NCBI RefSeq assembly: GCF_016908355.1
Contig: NZ_JAFBDT010000013.1
Location: 1-64,000, forward strand
Length of the DNA: 64,000 nt
Direction of reading: 5' to 3'
Origin: Fusibacter tunisiensis
Lineage (GTDB): Bacteria > Bacillota > Clostridia > Peptostreptococcales > Acidaminobacteraceae
Numbering within the stretch: the stretch's first letter is position 1; every line of letters starts with the position of its first letter. The notes under the pieces were generated by a model. That model had not been told where the DNA came from, searched no databases, and was given only the letters and a program-made list of their open reading frames with translations. The translations under genes were made by a program, and so were the position numbers. This document shows, one piece after another, positions 30,835 to 39,688 of this stretch.

Positions 30835-31875
30835 TCACGCCTCCTTGCACATAATATGGATGTCATCGGGATCAATTTGAATGCCCACTTCACTGCCTTC
30901 AGGGAACATATCTGTTGAATGTACCATCCAAGACCGATCTTGCTCTTGAATCATCATTTCATAGTGTACACCTTTAAAAACCACCGATTCCACAACACCA
31001 CTAAGCTGTCCATCACCAGTTGCAGAAAGTTTTACATCTTCTGGGCGGATCACCACATCCACAGGGCTATTTTCACCAAACCCAGCATCAACACATTCAA
31101 ATCTATAGTCACTAAATGAAACATCGTAATCTTTATGCATCAGTCCATCAAATATATTGCTTTCCCCTATAAAATTAGCCACAAAGGCATTTTCAGGTTC
31201 ATTATAAATATCTGTCGGAGATCCTATTTGCTGAATTTCTCCCTGATTCATAACAATAATTTTATCAGACATTGTAAGGGCCTCTTCTTGATCATGTGTG
31301 ACATAAACAAAGGTGATGCCAAGCTCACGTTGCATATTTTTTAGTTCTATTTGCATTTCTTTTCTAAGTTTGAGGTCAAGCGCGCCTAAAGGTTCATCCA
31401 AAAGAAGGAGTTTGGGCTCGTTAACCAAGGCTCTGGCTATTGCAATCCTTTGCTGTTGCCCACCTGATAGAGAGTTGATTTTTCTTTTTTCGAACCCTTT
31501 TAAATTTACAAGTTCTAACATTTTTGAGACTTTGATTTCAATATCCTTTTCAGACATTTTTTGAATTCTAAGCCCAAAAGCTATGTTTTCATAAATATTC
31601 AAATGTGGAAATAAGGCGTATTTCTGAAACACAGTGTTTATTGGACGCATATATGGTGGTAAGTCTGTTATATCTCTGCCTTCAAAATAAATATGCCCTT
31701 CAGATGGGCGTTCAAATCCGGCAATCATTCTAAGTGTTGTTGTTTTACCGCATCCACTTGGTCCAAGAATGGTTAAAAATTGATTCTTTTTGACCCAAAA
31801 ATCTATGTCTTTTACAACGGCAACACCACCGTACTCCTTGGTCACACTGACCCCTTTAATAATCTTATCGCTCAA
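30835..31875 (-). CDS. potA: Polyamine ABC transporter ATP-binding protein PotA
   Basis: An ABC ATPase with Walker [11 protein letters not shown]-loop [11 protein letters not shown], signature LSGGQQQR, Walker [12 protein letters not shown] and switch His (VTHDQEE). A C-terminal TOBE-type domain (about 240-346) regulates it, with [12 protein letters not shown]. The start is a TTG at 31875 five bases after GGAGG. It energises polyamine uptake by PotBCD. It follows the XRE-cupin regulator gene by 14 bases. Confidence 0.93.
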   Translation of the reverse strand: MSDKIIKGVSVTKEYGGVAVVKDIDFWVKKNQFLTILGPSGCGKTTTLRMIAGFERPSEGHIYFEGRDITDLPPYMRPINTVFQKYALFPHLNIYENIAFGLRIQKMSEKDIEIKVSKMLELVNLKGFEKRKINSLSGGQQQRIAIARALVNEPKLLLLDEPLGALDLKLRKEMQIELKNMQRELGITFVYVTHDQEEALTMSDKIIVMNQGEIQQIGSPTDIYNEPENAFVANFIGESNIFDGLMHKDYDVSFSDYRFECVDAGFGENSPVDVVIRPEDVKLSATGDGQLSGVVESVVFKGVHYEMMIQEQDRSWMVHSTDMFPEGSEVGIQIDPDDIHIMCKEA

Positions 31876-31889
31876 TGCTACCTCCAATG

Positions 31890-32429
31890 CTAGAAATTTG
31901 GTGGGGTTCCCACCATGAGGATTTTCGCTTCTCGTTTCCCTTTATTGATAATCTGATGATACCGGTTAGCTTTATAGTAAAAAGTATCTCCAGATTTTGC
32001 CACATAATTTTTTTGCCCCAGTTTAACAATTACAGCCCCTGATAGAACATAACCAAATTCTTCGCCTTCATGCGGATCATGGATTTCATACATGCCTTCT
32101 GGCGCTAAGGTCAGCATGATTGGCTCCATCATGTTTTTCTGAGCATTTGGGATAATCCATTCCAAAGTAAAGCCAGAAACTTCATCTTCCTTCTCAAAAA
32201 AATCTTCCGGTTTAAAAACAATTTTCTCTTCAACAGTCTCACTAAAAAAAGACTGTAAATTCGTGCCTAAACTCTCCAATATGTCAACAAGACTTGCTAT
32301 AGAAGGCGATGTCATGTCTCTTTCTAACTGTGAAATAAATCCTTTGGACAATTCGCAACGATCGGCCAGTTCTTCTTGAGTGAGGTTGTTCTCCAATCTT
32401 AAACGTTTAATTTTTTCTCCAATATTCAC
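31890..32429 (-). CDS. XRE-cupin regulator of polyamine uptake, PuuR-like
   Basis: A two-domain regulator: an N-terminal HTH ([20 protein letters not shown], then [12 protein letters not shown]) and a C-terminal cupin ([34 protein letters not shown]) with the histidines and glutamates of a small-molecule or metal pocket. PuuR-type proteins sense putrescine and repress polyamine genes. It heads the potABCD operon, so it likely autoregulates it. GTG 32429 lies eight bases after AAGGAG; an ATG at 32435 is only two bases from this site. A palindrome in its leader (32447-32465) is a candidate operator. Confidence 0.87.
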   Translation of the reverse strand: MNIGEKIKRLRLENNLTQEELADRCELSKGFISQLERDMTSPSIASLVDILESLGTNLQSFFSETVEEKIVFKPEDFFEKEDEVSGFTLEWIIPNAQKNMMEPIMLTLAPEGMYEIHDPHEGEEFGYVLSGAVIVKLGQKNYVAKSGDTFYYKANRYHQIINKGKREAKILMVGTPPNF

Positions 32430-32446
32430 AACCATTTCTCCTTGCT

Positions 32447-32507
32447 AGTTTATTATTACTAAACTTTTCATTCGATTTATTATACTTTATCCTATTTGGC
32501 CAGTCAA
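32447..32507 (-). promoter_or_regulatory. Promoter and operator of the pot operon
   Basis: On the minus strand TTGACT (32502-32507) and TATAAT (32479-32484) are 17 bases apart. Just downstream, in the leader, AGTTTA-N7-TAAACT (32447-32465) forms a palindrome ending just before the ribosome binding site. A repressor there would block the transcript. Confidence 0.7.
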
Positions 32508-32517
32508 GGCATGAAAA

Positions 32518-32554
32518 GAAAAAGATGTCAAATGAAAATCTGACATCTTTTTAA
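32518..32554 (-). terminator. Terminator after cheV
   Basis: AAAAAGATGTCA and TGACATCTTTTT form a perfect 12-bp stem around ten bases. The T-runs on both sides make it bidirectional. Confidence 0.8.
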
Positions 32555-32579
32555 AATTTTATATAAGGTTTGTTTGTAT

Positions 32580-33488
32580 TTACGACTGTCCTAAAATTTG
32601 ATCTATCAATTTCACAAGATTCTCAATTTCAGGTTTACTCATTTGTGCATCTGCGCCCACTGCTTCTCCTTTATGAAGCAAATCATCGGTAATTAATGAT
32701 GAAAAAATAATAACCGGCAATTCTTTCAGATGGCGATGTTCTTTTATGCGCCGAGTTAATGCATGACCATCAAGTCTTGGCATCTCTATATCTGTTATCA
32801 GTAGATTTACATCCTCCAAAAACCCATCAGCTTTCTTTTCTACCAACATGGACAAATAATCCAAGGCTTCCATACCATCATCAAAAAACTTCAATTTTGT
32901 AAAGCCAGCTCTTGTCAAAGTGTCTAGGAGTACCTTCCGAATCATTGGTGAATCATCTGCCAAGGCAATTTTAAACTTAGACCGGTCTTTAACTTCAATA
33001 TCCTTGATGCGATCTATGTTGATGCCTGTGTTCGGATTAATGTCCATAACAATTTTTTCAAAATCCAATAACATGATAATCTCATCATTCAAATTGATGT
33101 TGCCAATAATCAGCGAATTTGAAGTCAAATCATCCGGCTTGTGAATCATATTCCAGCCAATTCGATTAATTCCAAGAACCGTTTCTATGGCAAATCCAAC
33201 TTTTATTTTGTTAAACTCACAGACGAGCGTCATTCCATTTTTTACCTTTGGGTTTTTCTCACCCTCAAGCACATACAAAAGGTCCACAACGGATATCATT
33301 TCGCCTCGAATGAGAGACAGTCCAGATATTGCAGGGTGTGCATTTGGAATTTTAGAAATATTTTCAATTTGAAGGAGTTCCTTGACTTTTACGACGTTAA
33401 TCGCATAATGAACACCTGCTACTGTAAAATGCAGGATTTCCACTTCGCCTGTTCCACTTTCCAAAAGTATGCCCGGTTTATTTTCCAT
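32580..33488 (-). CDS. cheV: Chemotaxis protein CheV
   Basis: A fusion of CheW-like and response-regulator domains. The CheW part (about 15-160) has VEILHFTVAGVHYAINVVKV and a scaffold core ending IIMLLDFEKIV. The receiver has the acidic pair DD in ALADDSPMIRK, phospho-Asp in LLITDIEMPRLDGH, and SKPE as the Lys. CheV couples receptors to CheA and adapts through phosphorylation. The start is ATG 33488, nine bases after GGAGG; earlier ATGs lack spacing. Together with the receptor at 60-62 kb it implies motility. Confidence 0.92.
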   Translation of the reverse strand: MENKPGILLESGTGEVEILHFTVAGVHYAINVVKVKELLQIENISKIPNAHPAISGLSLIRGEMISVVDLLYVLEGEKNPKVKNGMTLVCEFNKIKVGFAIETVLGINRIGWNMIHKPDDLTSNSLIIGNINLNDEIIMLLDFEKIVMDINPNTGINIDRIKDIEVKDRSKFKIALADDSPMIRKVLLDTLTRAGFTKLKFFDDGMEALDYLSMLVEKKADGFLEDVNLLITDIEMPRLDGHALTRRIKEHRHLKELPVIIFSSLITDDLLHKGEAVGADAQMSKPEIENLVKLIDQILGQS

Positions 33489-33555
33489 ATCCTTCATCCT
33501 CCATTTTATTATCATATTATCCTTATACCTTTAGACCCTTTGCTGTAAACATTTT

Positions 33556-34743
33556 TTAGAGAAGTCCCATTTCCTTACCTACTTCTTCAAACACGCGAAC
33601 AGCATCTAAAAGTTGTTTTTCTGTATGTCCAGCAGTTACCATACATCGAACACGGCCTGTTCCTTTAGGCACTGTTGGGAATACAATTGGGGAAACAAAA
33701 ACACCTTTTTCAAGCATACGCTTAGAAAAAGCGACAGTCTGGGCTTCATCGCCAATAATTACAGGTGTAATTGGTGTTTCAGAATGACCAATATCAAAGC
33801 CTAACTTGCCCAATTCAGCCTTGAAGAATTTTGCGTTTTCCCATAGACGGTCTGTATACTCAGTTGTTGTACTTAAAAGTTCTACCGCTTTGGTAATTGC
33901 ACCCACTGCAGCTGGTGGTAGCGATGTACTAAAAAGAAGTGGTCTTCCTCTATGCAAGAGCCATTCTTTCATTACTTTTTTACCAGCCACATAGCCGCCA
34001 ATAACACCAATCGCTTTTGAAAGTGTTCCAATTGTGAAATCAATTCTTCCATGAAGTCCAAAGTGATCCACAGTTCCCCGACCACTTTCTCCTAAAACGC
34101 CTGAACCGTGTGCATCATCTACATATGTCATACAGTTGTATTTTTCAGCCAATTCAACAATTTCAGGAAGTTTTGCAATATCACCATCCATGCTGAAAAC
34201 GCCATCTGTTATAATTAAGCAGTTTGTATAATGATCTCTTTTCTCTGAAAGTACACGCTCTAAATCTTGCATATCACTATGCTTAAACACAGCTTTATCT
34301 GCTCTAGATAAACGTACACCATCAATAATGCTGGCATGGTTAAGTTCATCGGAAATGATGAGGTCACCCTTATTTGTAATGGCTTGTATCGCACCCGCAT
34401 TACAGTTAAAACCGGATTGGAATACCATGACAGCTTCTTCGCGTTTAAATTCAGCCAATTTCACTTCAAGCATTTCATGAATATCCATATTTCCAATTAT
34501 TGTTCGTACAGCACCTGAACCCACACCATACTTTTCTACAGCTTCAATAGCAGCTTTTTTCATTTCTGGATGGTTTGCAAATCCAAGATAATTATTTGAA
34601 GATAAGTTGATGACTTTTTTTCCATCGAGTAGCACTTCAGCTTCATTTGCAGCTTCAAGAACTGGTAACACACGGTAAACACCTTGATCTTTAAGTTCTT
34701 GAACTTGTTCTTTCAGGTAATTCAGTTCATGTACATTAGACAT
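33556..34743 (-). CDS. kbl: Glycine C-acetyltransferase / AONS-family PLP enzyme
   Basis: An alpha-oxoamine synthase family enzyme of 395 residues. Motifs: [52 protein letters not shown] (PLP aspartate and histidine), and the PLP lysine in [14 protein letters not shown]. Its length and sequence fit 2-amino-3-ketobutyrate CoA ligase, which cleaves 2-amino-3-oxobutyrate in threonine breakdown. 8-amino-7-oxononanoate synthase cannot be excluded; there are no biotin genes or threonine dehydrogenase next to it. GGAGG precedes the ATG. Confidence 0.85.
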   Translation of the reverse strand: MSNVHELNYLKEQVQELKDQGVYRVLPVLEAANEAEVLLDGKKVINLSSNNYLGFANHPEMKKAAIEAVEKYGVGSGAVRTIIGNMDIHEMLEVKLAEFKREEAVMVFQSGFNCNAGAIQAITNKGDLIISDELNHASIIDGVRLSRADKAVFKHSDMQDLERVLSEKRDHYTNCLIITDGVFSMDGDIAKLPEIVELAEKYNCMTYVDDAHGSGVLGESGRGTVDHFGLHGRIDFTIGTLSKAIGVIGGYVAGKKVMKEWLLHRGRPLLFSTSLPPAAVGAITKAVELLSTTTEYTDRLWENAKFFKAELGKLGFDIGHSETPITPVIIGDEAQTVAFSKRMLEKGVFVSPIVFPTVPKGTGRVRCMVTAGHTEKQLLDAVRVFEEVGKEMGLL

Positions 34744-34771
34744 ATTTTGCCTCCTAAAAAATTATTCATAT

Positions 34772-35812
34772 TTAGTATATCACTTTTTCAAGTGCTTTCA
34801 ATGCCCACTGATAATCCCACTTAAGTTTATCATCATTGCGCATAAAGGTCATTTCTTTTAGCCGGTTATAGACTGTCAAATCTCCCGTATTCCCGAGAAT
34901 GTTTAAGGCATTTCGTTTATAAATCCACCCGTGACGCCAAGCAAAGCCTTGTCCACCATACTGGCGCTTGAACATTTTATTGGATTGACAAAGTAATTCA
35001 AAGGGATCAATGTAGTTTTTAGACTCTATCTGAAGTGCTTCATAAACTCCTTTATCCTTATTTGCAGGGCACACAAGTTGACATGTATTGCACCCATAAA
35101 GACGATTTTTAAGCAACTCTCTGTCTGAGTCGGTTCTTGTAAAACCGGTTTGTGTAATGGCAGATAAACACTTGGTCACATCCATTTCTCCAAACGAACA
35201 TATCTGACTAGGGCATGCGTGAACACAAGCATCACAGGTTTCACATCCGTCATAGCGTATATTGGTAAGATCAAGAGACGTTTGGCCTATCCTTAAAGGT
35301 GTCTTGTAGAGCAAATAACCAATATAAAAATGTGTCCCGTGTTTTGGATTAATCATAAAGTGATTTTTCCCATATTTCCCAAGTCCAGTATAAAGGGCCA
35401 CCTCACGGTCAATATAAGGTGTTGTATCTACACAATATTCTGGGGTCTCAAGTGGTCTATTAAGTACTGTCTTTAAATGGGTGTGGATTTCCAAAAGCAA
35501 CTGCTTTAAAACCGCGTGATAGTCTCTTGCCCATGCAGAAGGATCAACCCATCCAAGAGTGTTTTGTCCAACCATCCCCTTAAGATCAAAAGGAATGGCA
35601 ATCGCCACAATTGTTTGCGCCGGATGGTCGCGATTTAAAACCAAAAACCTATTTTTGCCTTCTGGTTCAAACTCACTTATCTTACGCTTTTGATGCCAAC
35701 TTTCGAGTTGTACCTCACGGTCATAAATCGTTTTTTTTACACAAGGTGTCAATTCTAAAATGCCATAGGAGTCAATTTTAAGTTTTGAAAAGATTTTTTC
35801 AATTGAAGTCAT
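34772..35812 (-). CDS. queG: Epoxyqueuosine reductase QueG
   Basis: The cobalamin-dependent iron-sulfur enzyme of the last queuosine step in tRNA. Two [4Fe-4S] motifs are present: CDACVHACPSQIC and CNTCQLVCPANK. The N-terminal domain has YHAVLKQLL and YIDREVALYTGLGKYGKN, which supply the catalytic Asp and cobalamin region. The C-terminal HEAT-like part holds RNALNILGNTGD. Length 346 is normal. It overlaps the stop of the peptide-binding lipoprotein gene upstream by four bases. Confidence 0.9.
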   Translation of the reverse strand: MTSIEKIFSKLKIDSYGILELTPCVKKTIYDREVQLESWHQKRKISEFEPEGKNRFLVLNRDHPAQTIVAIAIPFDLKGMVGQNTLGWVDPSAWARDYHAVLKQLLLEIHTHLKTVLNRPLETPEYCVDTTPYIDREVALYTGLGKYGKNHFMINPKHGTHFYIGYLLYKTPLRIGQTSLDLTNIRYDGCETCDACVHACPSQICSFGEMDVTKCLSAITQTGFTRTDSDRELLKNRLYGCNTCQLVCPANKDKGVYEALQIESKNYIDPFELLCQSNKMFKRQYGGQGFAWRHGWIYKRNALNILGNTGDLTVYNRLKEMTFMRNDDKLKWDYQWALKALEKVIY

Positions 35813-37446
35813 TCTATTTCCTCAATTTCACTATCCAAAAGCGCATGAATCAGTCCATTGTAAGGCGACCATTCGAACTTCTCTATTCTTGTATTAACAC
35901 CCCAAGTTTCTATAGGATTTACAAGAAAAATATAAGGAAGTTCCTCATTTGCAAGTCCTATCCATTCTCCCAAATACCTAGTCTGATCTTCAGGGTCTGA
36001 ACTGGTTCTGATTTTATCAAAAAGTTCATTTGCACGCGTGTTATTAAATCCACCTACAAACTCAGGTGTCTGAAAGATAAGTCCCTGGTCGTAGTCAACA
36101 GGTGTATCCCACGACATCAACCACACTTGAGCTTCTTGAGTTTCAAATGCGTAGGTTTTTAAACTTTCAAAATCCATCCACTTAATTACAACTCGAATGC
36201 CTAAAGTCTCCCAATCCGACTTCAGTAAAAGTGCTGTCTCATAAGCCCAATCCACATCGCTTAACGCAGCAATTTCGATTATTAACTCAGAGCCTTCCTT
36301 CTCTCGAATGCCCTTATCCACGTTCAATATCCAGCCTGATTGTTCAAGCAAGGCCGCAGCCTTTTCAAGGTCATAGGCATAATCGTTTAAAACTTGTTCT
36401 TTGGGATATAGTCCGTGATGCTCCATAAGAGGACCATCAAGAGGAAGTGCCTTTTCATGCCATACGTTGTCAATTAAAGTTGTACGCTTAACAGCGTATC
36501 CAAGTGCCTGACGGACCAAAAGATCTCCTGTAACGGGATCCAAATGATTCATCCCAATATAAGTATAGTTCAATTGTGGAACTGCCTGTTCACGGATATA
36601 AGAAACTGAATCAAAAACTGCTTCATTAGATTCAGGCGGGTCCAATTTTATAAGATCTAGTGTACCATTTTCTAAAGAAGTCATTTTTTGTGTCGGGTCA
36701 GTAACTTGAAATTTCAACCGGTTAATTTGGTTTTCGTGATAATAAAAAGGATTTTTACGCAACTCAATGCTTTCATTTAGATAAATGGTATCTACAACAA
36801 ATGGGCCACATCCCAAAGGATGGCCATTGACACTCATTTCATCCGACAACATTGGATAGGCAAAAAGCCAAATATGGTATACACTCCTTGTGACAAAAGT
36901 GACCTCAAGTGTTCGGTTGTCCAAAACATCAATGGACTCAACCGCTTCAATCAAAGGGTGATAGGCTTCAAAATAAGTATTCTCCACTGCTTTTTCTAAA
37001 CTTTTTACATAGTGGTCTGCAAAAACCCGATCCCCATTGCTATAGGTCAGCCCTTCTTTTAAGACAAAAGTATATGTTCGCCCATCCTCGCTTGTAGAAT
37101 AAGTTTCTGCTAATCTAAGTTCTGGTTTCCCATACTGATCTGAACCAATAAGGCCTTCGTACATAGCCTCCGAAACCCAAATTTCTAAATCTTCCACCGG
37201 ATTCAAAGGGTTAATGGTGTTTGACACGCCATCCACACCAATACGCACTTGCTTTCCCACTTGCATAGATGGATTTTCAATAATCTCTGGCGGTAGAGAT
37301 TCTACTGGTGTAGGTGTGGGTTCAGTTGAATCCACTACCGTTTCAGTTGGCGTGGTAACTTTTACGACATCAAAAGAGGAGCACCCTCCATAAAGAAAAG
37401 TGCTCACACCAATTAAAATAAAAATCATCCACTTAAAACGTTTCAT
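35809..37446 (-). CDS. Peptide/nickel ABC transporter substrate-binding lipoprotein
   Basis: A family 5 extracellular solute-binding protein of 545 residues. It starts with a lipoprotein signal and lipobox LYGGC (Cys about 22), then a Thr/Pro-rich linker (TETVVDSTEPTPTPVESLPP). The domain core begins INPLNPVEDLEIWVSEAMYEGL, with TYTFVLKEGLTYSNGD and LGCGPFVVD as family motifs. OppA/DppA-like peptide binding is likely, but no permease or ATPase genes are adjacent. It overlaps the upstream regulator by four bases (ATGA) and is probably controlled by it. Confidence 0.87.
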   Translation of the reverse strand: MKRFKWMIFILIGVSTFLYGGCSSFDVVKVTTPTETVVDSTEPTPTPVESLPPEIIENPSMQVGKQVRIGVDGVSNTINPLNPVEDLEIWVSEAMYEGLIGSDQYGKPELRLAETYSTSEDGRTYTFVLKEGLTYSNGDRVFADHYVKSLEKAVENTYFEAYHPLIEAVESIDVLDNRTLEVTFVTRSVYHIWLFAYPMLSDEMSVNGHPLGCGPFVVDTIYLNESIELRKNPFYYHENQINRLKFQVTDPTQKMTSLENGTLDLIKLDPPESNEAVFDSVSYIREQAVPQLNYTYIGMNHLDPVTGDLLVRQALGYAVKRTTLIDNVWHEKALPLDGPLMEHHGLYPKEQVLNDYAYDLEKAAALLEQSGWILNVDKGIREKEGSELIIEIAALSDVDWAYETALLLKSDWETLGIRVVIKWMDFESLKTYAFETQEAQVWLMSWDTPVDYDQGLIFQTPEFVGGFNNTRANELFDKIRTSSDPEDQTRYLGEWIGLANEELPYIFLVNPIETWGVNTRIEKFEWSPYNGLIHALLDSEIEEIE

Positions 37447-38021
37447 TTTGAATTCTCCACATTTTTCTTGGCAGGCATGGGAATTAACATGTGTGCTACA
37501 GTATATCGATCAGCGCCTGCCTTAGGCTCAGTTTTATCCTTCAAGAATTCTTCGACAATTCTTGAAATTTCATGATTCAAGGTTTTCGCTTCCGTTTCAG
37601 TCAAAAAATAATCTGCAGAGTAAGCTATTTTACGGGATATATTGCCTGTATAAAGCTCAATCGACTCATAAAAGTCTTTTGATACTGATTCAAATAAGGC
37701 CAACGACACTTTACTTATGGTGTCGTCCATAACATCATCAAGTGTTACTGCACTGCTATCTATCAATATTTTATAGGCTACAGGGCAATAATATTTCTCA
37801 ACAACACCTAGCTTAGAAACTTCCTCTACCAATTCCAAAATACCTACTTTTTCAAGCATTTTAATGTGATAATTCACTCTACCGTGGGGTTCTCCCATTA
37901 TTTCTGCAACTTGTTTTGCGGTCTTTGGCAAATTGTCAAATGCGTCTATGACATCTAACCTGTACTGTTGAGAAATAGCTTTAATCTGTTCTAAGTCTTT
38001 TAAAACAATGGCATCTTTCAT
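37443..38021 (-). CDS. ArsR/winged-helix transcription regulator
   Basis: A 192-residue regulator with a winged helix at the N-terminus (FDNLPKTAKQVAEIMGEPHGRVNYHIKMLEKVGILELV, here given as the recognisable KTAKQVAEIM and VNYHIKMLEKVG parts), as in ArsR-type repressors. The C-terminal part is helical, with a KISL-like stretch and an HMLIPMPAKK end. It has no evident metal-cysteine pair, so the ligand is unknown. It is first in a two-gene operon with the peptide-binding lipoprotein. A palindrome overlies the -35 of its promoter, so autorepression is likely. Confidence 0.8.
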   Translation of the reverse strand: MKDAIVLKDLEQIKAISQQYRLDVIDAFDNLPKTAKQVAEIMGEPHGRVNYHIKMLEKVGILELVEEVSKLGVVEKYYCPVAYKILIDSSAVTLDDVMDDTISKVSLALFESVSKDFYESIELYTGNISRKIAYSADYFLTETEAKTLNHEISRIVEEFLKDKTEPKAGADRYTVAHMLIPMPAKKNVENSK

Positions 38022-38059
38022 GTATAATCAAATCCTCTTCTTTAATTTTTACTATTCAC

Positions 38060-38088
38060 ATTATATCCGTTTGACGCACCTGCGTCAA
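38060..38088 (-). promoter_or_regulatory. Promoter with overlapping operator for the ArsR-like gene
   Basis: TTGACG (38083-38088) and TATAAT (38060-38065) are 17 bases apart on the minus strand. TTGACGCA-GG-TGCGTCAA (38071-38088) is a perfect palindrome that covers the -35 box. A dimeric repressor there would exclude RNA polymerase. Confidence 0.78.
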
Positions 38089-38100
38089 CAAACGTCCCAG

Positions 38101-39675
38101 CTATACTTCCATAAGAATGTATGTGATATCATCATTTAATCGGTTTTTTATAGGGTCAATTCTGCGTGTGATTTCGCGGTTCAACTCATTTGCAGAGAGG
38201 GCCGTATGTGCCTTAAAAAAGTCCACCAACTCATCTGTGTCAAAAACCCCATTTTTTTCCATATCTACTAGTCCATCTGTAAAGAACAGAATGCGGTCCC
38301 CTTTCTCAAGTTGAATCTGCTCACTCTTAAATTCAGGTGTGAAAAAACCGTCAAGTCTGCAAATTGGAAATCCTTCAGAGTCATCTAGATAACGTACATC
38401 ACCTGATTTGCTGAATTTAATCGGCGCACAATTCATTCCACCGGAACAATACGTTAAAACTTTTGTCGATAAATTCAAAGTCGCATAGAAAAGCACCATA
38501 TGGACCTCATCTGGAAAATTCATATGATTAAATTGATCATAAAAATGCCTCAAGTTACGTTCAGGTTTAAACCCTCTATACCGCATTAGATTCTGGTCAT
38601 TTGATTTTAAATAATTACTGCTGAACATTGTCATTAATGCCGCTGAAATTCCGTGGCCAGATACATCTAAAAGATAAAGTGCAACGTGGTCGTCATCCAA
38701 TCGGTACAAGTCGTAAAAGTCTCCACTTAAGCGCTCACAGGGGAAATATTCGGAATAAAATGTTACGTCCCTATAGTTCATCTTTCGATCAGGGAGGAGT
38801 GACTGCTGAATAATTTTTGCATACTCTAACTCATCTATAAGTTTCTTGTTAACTTCGCGTACTTGTAATGTTTTCTTATCAATTATTTTCTTCAAATTTT
38901 TAGCATATAAATTAAATTGATTCTGAAGTTGCAATGTTTCTTGTTTTGGCACCAACAAGTTGCTAACATGAATCTCTTTCCAATAAAATGCAGACCCTAG
39001 AATCCAAAGCAAATGTCCCTGAATAAGGGTTTCAGCAGACATAGCAGACAGTGTCATAACCACTTGTCCAACAAACAAAGCAACAAAAGCATAAAAATAA
39101 CCTCTGCTCACTGCCATATCTTCCCTAAAAAAAGTGTTTAGGACATATATCAAAAGAATTGAAGCCGTAAAGGCATCGGCCAAAAATGCGCCAGTCTCTA
39201 TTGCCCATACAGAAGGCATCCCAAGGAGCACAACAATCAATTGCAACAACAAGAGGACCAGTACGCCCAAATGTTTGTATTTTATGTCTTTAAAAGTTAG
39301 CGACAGCCGGTCCGCATAAAGCCAAACCGCATTCCCAATTACAAACCAAAGTCTTGCCATACTCAGATAATATGCCATCTCTGATAAATTGTCTCGACTT
39401 AAAAACACAAGGCCAATCACATAATTAAAGACCATAAAAAAAGTCGAATAGGCTGTAACGTGATGCCATTTCTTTATCCCCATCTGACTGTTAAAATAAA
39501 GTCCGTTTACTAAAAAACCAAAGGCAAGGATAACCATCCCAAGCATTGTCACCAGATATTCCGTCAACCCTGGGGCAAACGCAGTAAAAAGGACCGTTTG
39601 ATTCAGCGTCAAAAGAAGTATGACTGCTAAAACCGCTACAGTATGCATTTGAGTTTTCTTTAAGCGCTGAATCAT
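38101..39675 (-). CDS. Membrane PP2C-type serine phosphatase, RsbU/SpoIIE-like
   Basis: The N-terminal half (1-240) has about eight membrane helices and no known sensor name. A coiled coil (about 245-285) with ELEYAKIIQQSLLPDRKM leads into a PPM phosphatase: LSGDFYDLYRLD, LYLLDVSGHGISAALMTMF, CSGGMNCAPI and RILFFTDGLVDMEKNG carry the metal-binding aspartates. Such proteins dephosphorylate anti-sigma-factor antagonists in stress signalling. No antagonist or anti-sigma gene is beside it. GGAGG precedes the ATG. Confidence 0.87.
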   Translation of the reverse strand: MIQRLKKTQMHTVAVLAVILLLTLNQTVLFTAFAPGLTEYLVTMLGMVILAFGFLVNGLYFNSQMGIKKWHHVTAYSTFFMVFNYVIGLVFLSRDNLSEMAYYLSMARLWFVIGNAVWLYADRLSLTFKDIKYKHLGVLVLLLLQLIVVLLGMPSVWAIETGAFLADAFTASILLIYVLNTFFREDMAVSRGYFYAFVALFVGQVVMTLSAMSAETLIQGHLLWILGSAFYWKEIHVSNLLVPKQETLQLQNQFNLYAKNLKKIIDKKTLQVREVNKKLIDELEYAKIIQQSLLPDRKMNYRDVTFYSEYFPCERLSGDFYDLYRLDDDHVALYLLDVSGHGISAALMTMFSSNYLKSNDQNLMRYRGFKPERNLRHFYDQFNHMNFPDEVHMVLFYATLNLSTKVLTYCSGGMNCAPIKFSKSGDVRYLDDSEGFPICRLDGFFTPEFKSEQIQLEKGDRILFFTDGLVDMEKNGVFDTDELVDFFKAHTALSANELNREITRRIDPIKNRLNDDITYILMEV

Positions 39676-39688
39676 TTAAGTCCTCCGT

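Noticed and set aside
30834-30893. Longer N-terminus for PotB
   Set aside because: The extension lies inside potA and has no ribosome binding site; GTG 30833 has AAGGAGG.
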